From assembly GCA_905233345.1 (NCBI GenBank), contig CAJODQ010000013.1, forward strand, positions 1 through 64,000: a DNA stretch of 64,000 bases, read 5' to 3'. Positions 49,807 through 57,889 of the stretch are shown here, piece by piece. The translations under genes were made by a program, and so were the position numbers. Origin of the DNA: an uncultured Bacteroidales bacterium. GTDB taxonomy: Bacteria; Bacteroidota; Bacteroidia; Bacteroidales; UBA932. The stretch's first letter is position 1; the number at the start of each line of letters is the position of its first letter. The notes below the pieces were generated by a model. That model did no database searches and was not told the origin of the DNA. It worked only from the letters and a program-made list of their open reading frames with translations.

Positions 49807-49838
49807 ATCATGTCGCAGATCCCTGTGGGCATGATTTC

Positions 49839-50873
49839 CTAGAAGTAAGTTTGCACAGCAAAAGCGAACTGGTCGATGAAGATCTTCTTGAAAGCTGAAA
49901 TGTTGTTCTGCTCGTAGAAGATGAGCATCGCTTTCTTGTAGTCCACGGAGTCCACAGTACGGAAGGATATCGGGCAGTATCGATTGGCAATGAGGATGGC
50001 GTTGCTGGTGATGCGCGCCGTACGCTTGTTTCCATCTACGAACGCCTGGATATAAGACAGTAGCACCAGCGCCAGGAGGGCTCTCTCGAAAACATTATCC
50101 TTGCCATTTATGAGACGGCAGGTATCATCCAGCGCCTCACGGATCTGGTGTTCATTGTCCAGCGGCCGGTAGTTCGTGCCGGTTACACCTACGCGGCGAT
50201 GACGGATGCCCATGTCAACATCCATATCCTTGACCAACAAGTCATGGAGTTCCTCGATGCGGCGAACCGAGATTTCCTTCATATATTCGGGCTCTGCAAG
50301 GATGAAGTCCAGGGCATCTTTGTGGTTCAGCAGCATCACGGCTTCCTCCTTGGTCTTGCCAGCGGCGGTCTGCTTCTCCTTCAAAAGCTTTTCGGTCTCA
50401 AGAAGGGAATACGTATTTCCTTCGATCTGGGAGGATTTCCAGCTGAGATCAATGCCCAGCCGCTCCATCTCCTTGCGGTATTCCGTAGGCGTGATACCTT
50501 GCAGGTTGTGGGCAAACTGCATCTGCAGGGCATCCAGACGTAGCTTCTCCTCTTCACTGAAGAGCTCGACCTGCGGAAGGATGTCGTTGATCAGCGCAAA
50601 GTTGAAACTGGTTTGCACCTCACGTTCATCGGTCTCCTTCTGGAAGTAGGTGTCGATGTTCAAATCCATCGTCACCTGCGCCTGCGGCGACACGCTATAG
50701 CGCGTGGCGCGGCCCTGACCGGACACGATGATGTCCCGGCCCTCAGCCAGCGCTGCGAGCATGCGCTTGACGGTAGCAGGGCTTTCCGTGAGACCCATAC
50801 CTGCCTCAATCTCACTCCGGGACGATCCTGGATGGTAGTGCAGGTACTGCAAGATTTCATTTTCTCGAGTCAT
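49839..50873 (-). CDS. Fic-fold protein with winged-helix N-terminus and substituted catalytic His
   Basis: A 344-residue protein. Residues 1-65 are a winged helix (SRSEIEAGMGLTESPATVKRML). The Fic core has an inhibitory S-x3-E-G at 147-152 (SSQIEG). The active-site loop reads IQAFVDGNKRTAR at 275-287, with Gln276 in place of the catalytic His. The anion-binding and Arg residues are kept, so nucleotide binding may persist without classical AMPylation. This variant loop is seen in a branch of Fic proteins and may be a regulator. It lies just outside the attachment-site repeat. Confidence 0.85.
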   Translation of the reverse strand: MTRENEILQYLHYHPGSSRSEIEAGMGLTESPATVKRMLAALAEGRDIIVSGQGRATRYSVSPQAQVTMDLNIDTYFQKETDEREVQTSFNFALINDILPQVELFSEEEKLRLDALQMQFAHNLQGITPTEYRKEMERLGIDLSWKSSQIEGNTYSLLETEKLLKEKQTAAGKTKEEAVMLLNHKDALDFILAEPEYMKEISVRRIEELHDLLVKDMDVDMGIRHRRVGVTGTNYRPLDNEHQIREALDDTCRLINGKDNVFERALLALVLLSYIQAFVDGNKRTARITSNAILIANRYCPISFRTVDSVDYKKAMLIFYEQNNISAFKKIFIDQFAFAVQTYF

Positions 50874-50978
50874 AAACTTCGAATTTACGGCTCAAATATA
50901 CAAAAAATACGTCCATCCTTGAGCCGTATTTATGAAAGATTTCGTGCGATATGAGCCGAATTTGTTATGCATTTAATA

Positions 50979-50986
50979 TATCTTTG
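50979..50986 (+). promoter_or_regulatory. -7 box of the CpsB-like phosphatase promoter
   Basis: TATCTTTG ends 4 bp before the ATG at 50991, so transcription should start at the start codon. Confidence 0.6.
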
Positions 50987-50990
50987 CACT

Positions 50991-51626
50991 ATGGAAACAC
51001 TCCCCCGCTTCGACTGCCACTGCCATATTCTACCCGGCCTGGACGACGGTGCCGCGGACCTCGCGGAATCGCTGCTCCTGTGCCGCTGGCTGGCAGCGCA
51101 TGGGTACGAAGAGGCGGTGTGCACGTCGCACAGCTCTTTCCTCTACCGCAATACGGCTGAAATCGTGGAACAGGCTGTCCAAGCACTGCAACAGGAACTG
51201 GATCGCCAGGGTATCGCCTTGCGCCTGCACCCTTCCCTGGAGTATCGCCTCATCCCGCAGACCTGGCGGCCGCAGCGACTTCTGCCCTGGCAAGGAAACC
51301 ATATCCTCGTCGAACTGCCACTGCGCAGTCCCGAGAAGATGGCGCCCATCATGCCGGAAGAAGAAATCAGCAAGCTGGTGAAAGACGGGTACCAGCCCGT
51401 CCTGGCGCACCCGGAGCGCTATCTCTGGGCCACGCTCGACGATTATGAGCGCTGGCATGATGCCGGCGCACTATTCCAGCGCAATCTCGGCGCCGTCGAT
51501 GGCTTCTATGGCAGCCCCGCCATGCAACGCGCCAAGTGGCTTCTCGAAAAGGATTACTATTCTTTTCTGGGAACGGACCTGCACAACAGGAAGTATATGG
51601 CGTTCTTCAACACCATTCTTTCCTGA
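50991..51626 (+). CDS. CpsB/YwqE-type PHP tyrosine-protein phosphatase
   Basis: A 211-residue PHP-fold phosphatase. It has FDCHCHILPGLDDGA (about 6-20), typical of CpsB/YwqE enzymes that dephosphorylate capsule tyrosine kinases. Further metal sites are in CTSHSS, VELPL, LAHPERY and the C-terminal GTDLHNR. It is probably linked to control of capsule or exopolysaccharide export, but no BY-kinase is adjacent. The ATG at 50991 is chosen because it follows the -7 box. Confidence 0.88.
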   Translation: METLPRFDCHCHILPGLDDGAADLAESLLLCRWLAAHGYEEAVCTSHSSFLYRNTAEIVEQAVQALQQELDRQGIALRLHPSLEYRLIPQTWRPQRLLPWQGNHILVELPLRSPEKMAPIMPEEEISKLVKDGYQPVLAHPERYLWATLDDYERWHDAGALFQRNLGAVDGFYGSPAMQRAKWLLEKDYYSFLGTDLHNRKYMAFFNTILS

Positions 51627-51637
51627 GCATTCGCAAG

Positions 51638-51826
51638 CTACATCTTGTAGCCGCCCTTGGTGACGATGGGTTTTCCGTCGGAGTCCAGCAGCGGCGTGAG
51701 ACCACCGCCGTAACCGCGGCAGACATAGAGATAGTTCACGCCGGTTTCCTTGTCGATGATGACGATGGCATCGGTGAACAAGGTGACGCCTTCCTTTTCT
51801 TTGATATCGAAACGATCTTTTGCCAT
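51638..51826 (-). CDS. DUF6440-family small protein
   Basis: A 62-residue protein. It has a strand pattern TDAIVIIDKETGVNYLYV, then GYGGGLTPLLDSDGKP, characteristic of DUF6440, found widely in gut bacteria and of unknown function. The shorter start (ATG 51826) matches the family length; the longer frame runs into the upstream terminator hairpin. Confidence 0.75.
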   Translation of the reverse strand: MAKDRFDIKEKEGVTLFTDAIVIIDKETGVNYLYVCRGYGGGLTPLLDSDGKPIVTKGGYKM

Positions 51827-51895
51827 ATAGCTGATGATTGGACAGCCAAATTTACGAATTTTCCTTCGTTCTGTATCATCGGCCGTTTCGACAAT

Positions 51896-51936
51896 GAAAA
51901 ACGGCAACTGACAGGCGATGCCTGAAAGTTGCCGTT
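51896..51936 (-). terminator. Intrinsic terminator of the fimbrillin-like lipoprotein operon
   Basis: On the minus strand AACGGCAACT (51936-51927) pairs with AGTTGCCGTT (51909-51900), with an inner CAGGC/GCCTG pair, then T residues. It lies 20 bp after the lipoprotein stop. Confidence 0.8.
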
Positions 51937-51956
51937 GGTTTTATATCACCGGCAAA

Positions 51957-53741
51957 TTACTTTACCTCGTGAACAAGACGGACGGATGAGCCCAAATATA
52001 CATTTTGTGCGCCATTCCAATAGATATTATAACCCGTAGTACTTTTGAACCTCATTACATACCAACCCCAATCACCGTTCAAATTATTTACTGCGTAGAA
52101 GGAATAATCCCAGGAGACTGATTTTCCATTGCGTTTCCCGGCAGCTGGGAGGAAAACACAACCGGCAGATTCAAGTGCACTCCAACCTTCGGGCGTACAC
52201 CATGTCCCTCCCCAACCGGATACGTCTTTATGGGCGTTGATTGTACCCCAATGCACGCCATTGGGCGTAGCGTCATCATAATAATCCGGGAATAGAATAA
52301 TACCATTGACACCACCATTTCCTTCATTGTCAGTATTGATTCTGGCCAGGGCATACCTTGCATTGGACACACCATTTACGGTTGCTCCCGAAGTACGGTA
52401 TTGCATAATTCTGGACCATTGGTTACTGGCGTTCTTGGTGTCATTGTATCCCGTCAAAGTAAACCAATAACCTGCAGGATATGTAGTACTGACCCCTTTA
52501 TGGGAAAAGGTTCTAATCGTACCCCAATCCCGGAAGGTTCCGTTATAATCTGTTTTGACAGTAGAATTGGAGATACCATAGTTATTGTTATAGTTATTGT
52601 CAGCCACGCTCCTGCCGAAAAGATCGACTGTCCCATTTTCTGAGACTGTTCCATTTCCGTTTATTTTGGTATTAGCCCCGGTCGTGCCGATAAAGTCATA
52701 CTGATGATCGGCAAAAGCCCAAGTCCAATGTGCGCTACTATCCGTAGTCGTCGCCTGAAGGTTGCCGGGAGCAAAGATTACGCGCCGGGTTTGGGAAGAA
52801 ACCGGAGGATGATCCTCATAAGAACCATTGATCGAAAATACCGGGAAAGAAGCCGTTCGCTTGGTACCACGTGAACAAGTGGCTGTATAAGCAAGCGGGC
52901 GGGTCATGGTAAGAGTGGTGTCACCACCCGTAAGCGCATTGAAAGCTGTGATCTTGATATTTGTATAAGTACCCGTAGGAAGCGGAATGTTCAGCGTCAG
53001 TCCGTCCAGCCAGGCGCCTTTATTAAGCGTCACATCCGTTCCATCCTTGGTGATCGAGATGACGTCATGTGCTTCGTCGGCCTCAGTAGCAATCGCATAA
53101 GTGCCCGGCGTGACATCTACTGCGACGGAGAAGTCTCCCCACACTTTCTGGCCATCGAAATCGATTTCCAGACGTTTGGTGCTCGGCGGGATGCTGTTGA
53201 CCTTCAGGCGCAGCAGGCCGCAGAGCTGGTGGAAGGTCCAGCCGGAGCCGGTATTGTCGGCAATCATCGGGCAAGGGGTGGTCGTGCCACTCACCTGGGC
53301 CAGCGTGTAGCTGGAAGGAAGCGTCAGATCCAAGGTATGTCCCTCCTGGCCATAATTGGCGGCATTGGCGGAAACGATATTGCTCGGATACACGGCAAAG
53401 GCGTCGCGGGAATAGCCTTCTTCATACGCGACCGTGAACGATGCGGAATGCGCTGCGACAGAAGCGCCGGAAGCACCATGTTCCGAATCAGAAGTGAACA
53501 CATACAGATGGGACGAACCGTTCGAAACGTGAACGGCGATATTGTCGTCCTTCGACCAGGCGAAAGAACCGTCATTGGCAATCGTCGCCTTGGTGGACGT
53601 CTCACGGGTACCGGAAACGGTTTCGACAATCATTTTAGCCACGGGTGCCGGCTCTTCGCCGCCCTGGGCAGGATCGAGTTCTGCGATGTTGCAAGCCACG
53701 GCCATCATAGCCAAAGCGGCGATATGGAAAAACTTTTTCAT
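51957..53741 (-). CDS. Fimbrillin-like surface lipoprotein with C-terminal FISUMP-type domain
   Basis: A 594-residue lipoprotein: signal with lipobox MAVAC at about 13-17, then an acidic linker. Residues 30-270 have the fimbrillin-family pattern (TKATIANDGSFAWSKDDNIAVHVS, later DAFAVYPSN and LDLTLPSSYT). The C-terminal half, rich in Trp, Gly and Asn (APGNLQATTT, FPDYYDDATPNGVHWG, CTPEGWSALESAGCVFLPAAGKRNG, YWS-like end SSVRLV), looks like the FISUMP-type C-terminal domain. It is likely surface-displayed, for adhesion or glycan binding. It follows a short peptide gene by 14 bp. The ATG at 53741 gives the signal peptide. Confidence 0.85.
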   Translation of the reverse strand: MKKFFHIAALAMMAVACNIAELDPAQGGEEPAPVAKMIVETVSGTRETSTKATIANDGSFAWSKDDNIAVHVSNGSSHLYVFTSDSEHGASGASVAAHSASFTVAYEEGYSRDAFAVYPSNIVSANAANYGQEGHTLDLTLPSSYTLAQVSGTTTPCPMIADNTGSGWTFHQLCGLLRLKVNSIPPSTKRLEIDFDGQKVWGDFSVAVDVTPGTYAIATEADEAHDVISITKDGTDVTLNKGAWLDGLTLNIPLPTGTYTNIKITAFNALTGGDTTLTMTRPLAYTATCSRGTKRTASFPVFSINGSYEDHPPVSSQTRRVIFAPGNLQATTTDSSAHWTWAFADHQYDFIGTTGANTKINGNGTVSENGTVDLFGRSVADNNYNNNYGISNSTVKTDYNGTFRDWGTIRTFSHKGVSTTYPAGYWFTLTGYNDTKNASNQWSRIMQYRTSGATVNGVSNARYALARINTDNEGNGGVNGIILFPDYYDDATPNGVHWGTINAHKDVSGWGGTWCTPEGWSALESAGCVFLPAAGKRNGKSVSWDYSFYAVNNLNGDWGWYVMRFKSTTGYNIYWNGAQNVYLGSSVRLVHEVK

Positions 53742-53755
53742 CGTGTCTTCTTCCT

Positions 53756-53890
53756 TTAATTCCAAGTAAAATTATCGGCCGTTGCGTCCGAATCACTTTC
53801 GCTGGTACAAACAATTCCTCCGAGTTTGACCTCCACGACCAGCATGGCGGGGGCCACGTACGTTTCTTTTGCGATGTCCATTTTTTTCAT
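53756..53890 (-). CDS. Short peptide of the YVAP-type, with double-glycine motif
   Basis: A 44-residue peptide, MKKMDIAKETYVAPAM followed by VVEVKLGG and an acidic, Ser-rich tail ending in Trp-Asn. Peptides that start with a short basic run, then Y-[VI]-x-P-x-[MI]-x-V, are frequent in Bacteroidales at the head of surface-lipoprotein operons and have no known function. The GG at about 24-25 could be a leader cleavage site, with a 19-residue tail containing one Cys. No modifying enzyme is adjacent. It lies 14 bp before the lipoprotein start. Confidence 0.6.
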   Translation of the reverse strand: MKKMDIAKETYVAPAMLVVEVKLGGIVCTSESDSDATADNFTWN

Positions 53891-53952
53891 CTTATCTTGT
53901 GTATTTAGATTCTTCCGGGAAGCGGCGGGATGTGCCGTCATTTTTCAGGCGG

Positions 53953-53960
53953 CAAAAGTA
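53953..53960 (-). promoter_or_regulatory. -7 box of the peptide-lipoprotein operon
   Basis: TACTTTTG on the minus strand, predicting a leader of about 60 nt. It lies 20 bp from the tandem repeat array. Confidence 0.6.
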
Positions 53961-53980
53961 AACATCTCAAGCCAAGCACC

Positions 53981-54063
53981 TGTCCACCTCCGTTCGCGCT
54001 TTGTCCATCTCTGTTTGCGGCCGTCCATCTCCGTTCGCGACCTGTCCATTTCCGTTCAAACCG
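53981..54063. repeat. Four tandem ~21-bp imperfect repeats upstream of the lipoprotein promoter
   Basis: Units start at 53981, 54002, 54022 and 54043, with consensus TGTCCATCTCCGTTCGCGAC. GTCCA is kept in all four units, and CCGTTC in three of them. The 20-21 bp period equals two helical turns, so equivalent faces of DNA are presented. There are no spacers, so it is not a CRISPR. Confidence 0.8.
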
Positions 54064-54064
54064 C

Positions 54065-54095
54065 AAAAAAAGGGGCCTGCCGCAAGGCAGACCCC
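54065..54095 (-). terminator. Intrinsic terminator of the small two-gene lipoprotein operon
   Basis: On the minus strand GGGGTCTGCC pairs with GGCAGGCCCC around TTGC, followed by seven T residues; 26 bp after the stop at 54121. Confidence 0.85.
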
Positions 54096-54120
54096 TTCCC
54101 CATTCTACAGGATCAGGCTC

Positions 54121-54498
54121 CTAGCTGGGCAGTTCCTTCGATTGTTTGAACAGTTCGTACATGGCGTTGAAGTCAGCGGCGTTGGGATCTTCCGCCAACT
54201 TGGAAGGATCTTCCGCCATGAGGTAGTCGAAGATGGCCTGGTAGAGTTCGACCATGTGAACGGCCAGGTCGAGGGCGTCTTCGGTAGAGAGGCCGAGGGT
54301 GCGCAGATCTTCGCCGTCCTGGGCATACTGCTCCTTGATCTGGCGATAGAGACTGCGCATCCGCTCGACATCGGCCGGCGCCCTTCCCTCTTTCTCGTCC
54401 TGGTCGAGGACCCAAAGGAAATCGTCGATGTCCTCACCCGCATAGGTGAGGCAGACCGACAGCCGGTCGAACACTTTCTTCAGGAAATCGTCCATCAA
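54121..54498 (-). CDS. Hypothetical acidic helical protein
   Basis: A 125-residue, strongly acidic, probably all-helical cytoplasmic protein that I do not recognise. It overlaps the end of the preceding lipoprotein gene by 4 bp (start 54498), so translation is likely coupled. It ends shortly before an intrinsic terminator. No enzymatic motif is visible. Confidence 0.65.
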   Translation of the reverse strand: MMDDFLKKVFDRLSVCLTYAGEDIDDFLWVLDQDEKEGRAPADVERMRSLYRQIKEQYAQDGEDLRTLGLSTEDALDLAVHMVELYQAIFDYLMAEDPSKLAEDPNAADFNAMYELFKQSKELPS

Positions 54499-54917
54499 TA
54501 TTTGTCTTCGATGCGATCTTCCTCGTCCTCGATGTAATTGCGGAATTCCTTGTAAACGCTTTCGGGGACATTCGGGTCGGCCTTCACCTTCTTGCAGATT
54601 TCGTAGAGCTCGTCCTCGATCTCCTTGGCTTTCTTCTTCTCCCTGTTGGACAAGGCCTTGTCGTACTGCGCGAGTCGGCCGTAAACGCCATACTTCGACA
54701 TCAGCGACTTGAAGGTAACCGGTTCGGGTTTCTTTTCGGGAGCCTTGGGCTGCACGGCCGGGGCGGGCTCAACGGCCGGTTCGGCGACGGTGTCCACAGC
54801 AGCCGCGACGACGGCTTCAGGCTGCGCAGCCGCCTCAGGGGCATTCACTTCGGCTTGCTTTTTCGAACAGCCCGCGAGAAGTACGAGGGCCATCAGGAGT
54901 AACAAAATTTTCTTCAT
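54495..54917 (-). CDS. Small lipoprotein with Pro/Ala-rich linker
   Basis: A 140-residue lipoprotein: signal MKKILLLLMALVLLAGCSK with lipobox LAGC (Cys17). A low-complexity Ala/Glu/Pro/Val linker follows (about 22-65), then a charged helical domain rich in Lys and Glu (66-140). The linker could span from the membrane to a periplasmic target. The function is unknown. It is the first gene of a two-gene unit downstream of the hexosaminidase. The ATG at 54917 is chosen for the signal peptide. Confidence 0.75.
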   Translation of the reverse strand: MKKILLLLMALVLLAGCSKKQAEVNAPEAAAQPEAVVAAAVDTVAEPAVEPAPAVQPKAPEKKPEPVTFKSLMSKYGVYGRLAQYDKALSNREKKKAKEIEDELYEICKKVKADPNVPESVYKEFRNYIEDEEDRIEDKY

Positions 54918-54943
54918 AGGTATACAGGTTTTGGGATGATGAC

Positions 54944-56440
54944 TTATTCGATGCCCTTGAAGGCATAGTCGGCATAGCGGTAGCCGCGCTGCTGATAGAT
55001 GGGTAGCAGGCCCGCTTCGACGCGCTCCACGAAAGGCTCGTACTCCGTGCGGTTGTCGAGGCTCCAGCCCACCTCGGCCAGGGCGGCGAAGCGCGGCAGA
55101 ACCATGTGCTGCACGTGGTCGAAGGTCGGGATGTATTCGGTCCAGACGTTGGCCTGAACGCCCTTGATGTGGGCTTTCTCTTCGGCGGTAAGCTGGTCGT
55201 ACGGATCGTAGGCATAGCACTTGCGCAGCGGCAGGTAGCCGCCGATGGCCATGGGCTCACCGTTCTCCTGGCGGTCCTTCGTCTGGTAATAGTCGAAATA
55301 GAAGTGGCTGTTGGGGGTCATCACCACGTCGTTGCCCATCTTTGCCGCCGCGATGCCGCCCTTGGCGCCGCGCCACGACATGACCGTCGCGCTCGGGGAA
55401 ACGCCACCGTCGAGGATCTCGTCCCAACCGATGATCTTGCGGCCCTTGCCGGCCAGATAGTGCTCGATCTCGTTGTTGATATAGCTCTGAAGCTCCGCCT
55501 CGCGCGTGAAGCCCTTCTCCTTCATCAGGGCCTGGCACTTCGGGCATTTCTCCCACTCTTCGCGCGGCGCTTCGTCACCGCCAATGTGGATGTATTCCGA
55601 AGGGAAGATGTCGCAGATCTCGTCGAGCACGTTCTCCAGGAAGGTGAGGGTCTCAGGGTTGCCGGCGCAGAAAACTTCGGGGAAGATGCCCCAGGTCGTC
55701 TGGACTTTGTAGGGATAATCCTTGCCCCGGCAGCCGAGTTCCGGATAGCTGGCCAGCGCAGCGGAAGCGTGGCCCGGCATCTCGATCTCCGGAATGACGG
55801 TGATCCCGCGCTCGGCAGCGTATTTCACCACGTCGCGCATCTCGTCCTGCGTATAGAAGCCGCCGTAAGGCGTGCCGTCGTACTCCGTGGAGCCATAGTG
55901 GCCCACCAGCGTCTCAGCGCGCCGGGAACCCACTTCCGTCAGTTTGGGATACTGCTTGATCTCAGCACGCCAGCCCTGGTCTTCGGTCAGGTGCCAGTGG
56001 AACACGTTGAGTTTATGGAGCGCCATCATGTCGAGGTAGGTCTTGACCTCGTCGACCGTGAAGAAGTGGCGGCAGCAGTCGAGGTGCGCACCGCGATAGG
56101 CGAAGGCGGGCTTGTCTTCAATGACCACGCCGGGAAGCTGCTTTCCGCACTGGGCCTGGATCTGGGCGAGCGTCTGCTTGCCCCAGACAAGGCCGGCTTC
56201 GGAGCCAGCGGCGAGCTGGATCTTTCCGTTCTGGATCTGGAGGATATATTCTTCGGGAGCCAGGTTCGGATCGATCCGTGTCTGGACTTTCGCACTGGTT
56301 TTGGCGCCGCGCCCTCCCAGCTCCATGCTTACAGGATTGGGAACGACGGACAGGTGGTCGGGTACTTCTGAAGAACCGCCACAGGAGGCCAGCAGCGTCA
56401 ATGCGGCGAATGCCAGCAGGACAAAGGAGAATTTCTTCAT
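54944..56440 (-). CDS. Beta-N-acetylhexosaminidase (GH20), lipoprotein
   Basis: A 498-residue glycoside hydrolase family 20 enzyme with a lipoprotein signal (TLLASCGG, Cys20), so it is likely attached to the outer membrane or periplasmic side. A GH20b-like domain precedes the TIM barrel, which holds HWHLTEDQGWRAEIK and the catalytic pair Asp289-Glu290 in IHIGGDEAP. It removes terminal GlcNAc/GalNAc from glycans, such as mucin, chitin or peptidoglycan fragments. The true start is the ATG at 56440; the frame remains open far upstream only by chance. Confidence 0.95.
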   Translation of the reverse strand: MKKFSFVLLAFAALTLLASCGGSSEVPDHLSVVPNPVSMELGGRGAKTSAKVQTRIDPNLAPEEYILQIQNGKIQLAAGSEAGLVWGKQTLAQIQAQCGKQLPGVVIEDKPAFAYRGAHLDCCRHFFTVDEVKTYLDMMALHKLNVFHWHLTEDQGWRAEIKQYPKLTEVGSRRAETLVGHYGSTEYDGTPYGGFYTQDEMRDVVKYAAERGITVIPEIEMPGHASAALASYPELGCRGKDYPYKVQTTWGIFPEVFCAGNPETLTFLENVLDEICDIFPSEYIHIGGDEAPREEWEKCPKCQALMKEKGFTREAELQSYINNEIEHYLAGKGRKIIGWDEILDGGVSPSATVMSWRGAKGGIAAAKMGNDVVMTPNSHFYFDYYQTKDRQENGEPMAIGGYLPLRKCYAYDPYDQLTAEEKAHIKGVQANVWTEYIPTFDHVQHMVLPRFAALAEVGWSLDNRTEYEPFVERVEAGLLPIYQQRGYRYADYAFKGIE

Positions 56441-56460
56441 GGTTTCAGTCGATTGATCTT

Positions 56461-56468
56461 CAAAGATA
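56461..56468 (-). promoter_or_regulatory. -7 box of the hexosaminidase promoter
   Basis: TATCTTTG on the minus strand, 20 bp before the ATG at 56440. Confidence 0.55.
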
Positions 56469-56539
56469 CAAATATTCAAGATATCTGCATTAAACTCCAA
56501 GGGCTTTTTTATATCTAATATATCGTTAATCGTCATAAA

Positions 56540-57877
56540 ATGAACCGACCGACCCCCGCTGGCATCCTGCTCGCCGTCCTCCTCTGCCTCTGCGCCCTTC
56601 CGTTGCGCGCACAGGACACGAAAGCCTGGACTCTCCGCGACTGCATCGACTACGCCCAGCAACACAACATCCAGATCAAGACCAAGGAAATCACCCATGA
56701 GACCGCCGAGGTCTCGCTCGAACAGGCAAAGGGTGCGCAGCTGCCAACACTCAGCTTTTCGAGTAATTTCGGCGCCAATTTCCAGAACGTCACCACGTAC
56801 AACGAATATATGGAGAAGAGCGGCAACACGACGCTCAGCAATTCCTTCGGCCTGAACTCCGGCCTGACGCTCTATCAGGGCGGCCGGCTCCGCAACACGG
56901 TCAAGCAGCAGCAGTACCAGGCCGAAGCAGCCGGCTATGATGTCGAACAGCAGCGCATCGACCTGGAGATCAGCATCGCCCAGGCCTATATCCAGCTGCT
57001 CTACGACAAGGAGTCGCTCGATGTCAAGCGGCAGGCCGCCGAACTGTCGGACCATCAGGTGGCGCGTGGCGAGGAACTTTTCCGCGCAGGCTCCATCTCC
57101 AAGGTGGACCTGTCGCAGCTCCGCAGCCAGCAGGCCAACGACCGCTACCAGATTGTGGTGGCTGAAAATACCTTTGAAAACGACCGGCTGAAACTCAAGC
57201 AGCTGCTGGAGCTCGGCCTCACGGACGAGTTTGAACCCGCGATCCCTGAAATCGGCGACGAGCTGGTGGGCACGCCCCTGCCCTCGCTGGCCGACATCTA
57301 TGAGGAAGCACTCGCCACGCTGCCGTCGATGCGGAGCGCCGCCCTCGGCGTGGACGCCTCGGAAATGGCCGTCAAGGTCGCAAAGGGCGCCTACGCGCCG
57401 TCCATCAACCTGAGCGCCGGCATCTCGACCGGCTGGAACTCCGCCACGGGCACACGCTACTTCGACCAGCTCGGCAACAAGCTGGGTGAAACCGTGGGCC
57501 TGAGCCTGAGCCTGCCCATCTTCAACGGCCGGCAGACCCGCACCAGCGTCAAACGCGCGGAACTTCAGTACAGTGCCCAGCAGCTCCAGTTCGAGAGCAG
57601 CAAGAAGCAGCTCCTGTCCACCCTGGAGACGCTCCGCAACGATGCGCTCTCCGCCCAGCAGCGCTATTTCGCAGCGCAGGAACAGCTGAAGGCAGCCGAA
57701 GAAAGCTATCGGCTGGTTTCCGAACAGTTCGACGCGGGCATCAAGAACACCGTGGAACTGCTGACCGAGAAGAACAATCTCACCAGTGCCCTCTCCCAAA
57801 AGCTGCAGGCTAAATACCAGGCCGTCCTGGACGCCAAAGTGCTCGGCCGCTACATGGAACAACCCATTGATTTATAA
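56540..57877 (+). CDS. TolC-family outer-membrane efflux protein
   Basis: A 445-residue protein with a signal peptide (to about 24, LRAQ). Two OEP repeats have long helical hairpins: first WTLRDCIDYAQQHN, YQGGRLRNTV and ELSDHQVARGEELFRAGSIS, second LPIFNGRQTRTSVKRAELQ. The family forms the outer-membrane duct of tripartite pumps. It is first in an operon with a MacA-like adaptor (12 bp later) and a MacB-like transporter. Confidence 0.93.
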   Translation: MNRPTPAGILLAVLLCLCALPLRAQDTKAWTLRDCIDYAQQHNIQIKTKEITHETAEVSLEQAKGAQLPTLSFSSNFGANFQNVTTYNEYMEKSGNTTLSNSFGLNSGLTLYQGGRLRNTVKQQQYQAEAAGYDVEQQRIDLEISIAQAYIQLLYDKESLDVKRQAAELSDHQVARGEELFRAGSISKVDLSQLRSQQANDRYQIVVAENTFENDRLKLKQLLELGLTDEFEPAIPEIGDELVGTPLPSLADIYEEALATLPSMRSAALGVDASEMAVKVAKGAYAPSINLSAGISTGWNSATGTRYFDQLGNKLGETVGLSLSLPIFNGRQTRTSVKRAELQYSAQQLQFESSKKQLLSTLETLRNDALSAQQRYFAAQEQLKAAEESYRLVSEQFDAGIKNTVELLTEKNNLTSALSQKLQAKYQAVLDAKVLGRYMEQPIDL

Positions 57878-57889
57878 AATATTACATAC

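Larger units (their letters stand above)
49481..49838. other. Intergenic region holding the right attachment copy and a terminator
   Basis: Apart from the direct repeat at 49749-49767 and the hairpin at 49777-49806, I see only AT-rich sequence with A/T-run symmetry around 49553-49577 (GGGAAAATTTTCAAAATTTTCCC). No gene is supported. Confidence 0.6.

Noticed and set aside
53981-54063. CRISPR array
   Set aside because: Repeats are directly adjacent with no spacers and differ at several positions; no cas genes are present.
54944-57862. A 972-codon open frame on the minus strand
   Set aside because: Only the part from 56440 down is the GH20 gene. The upstream part lies antisense to the TolC-family gene and has no signal peptide or homology; it stays open because of the high GC content.
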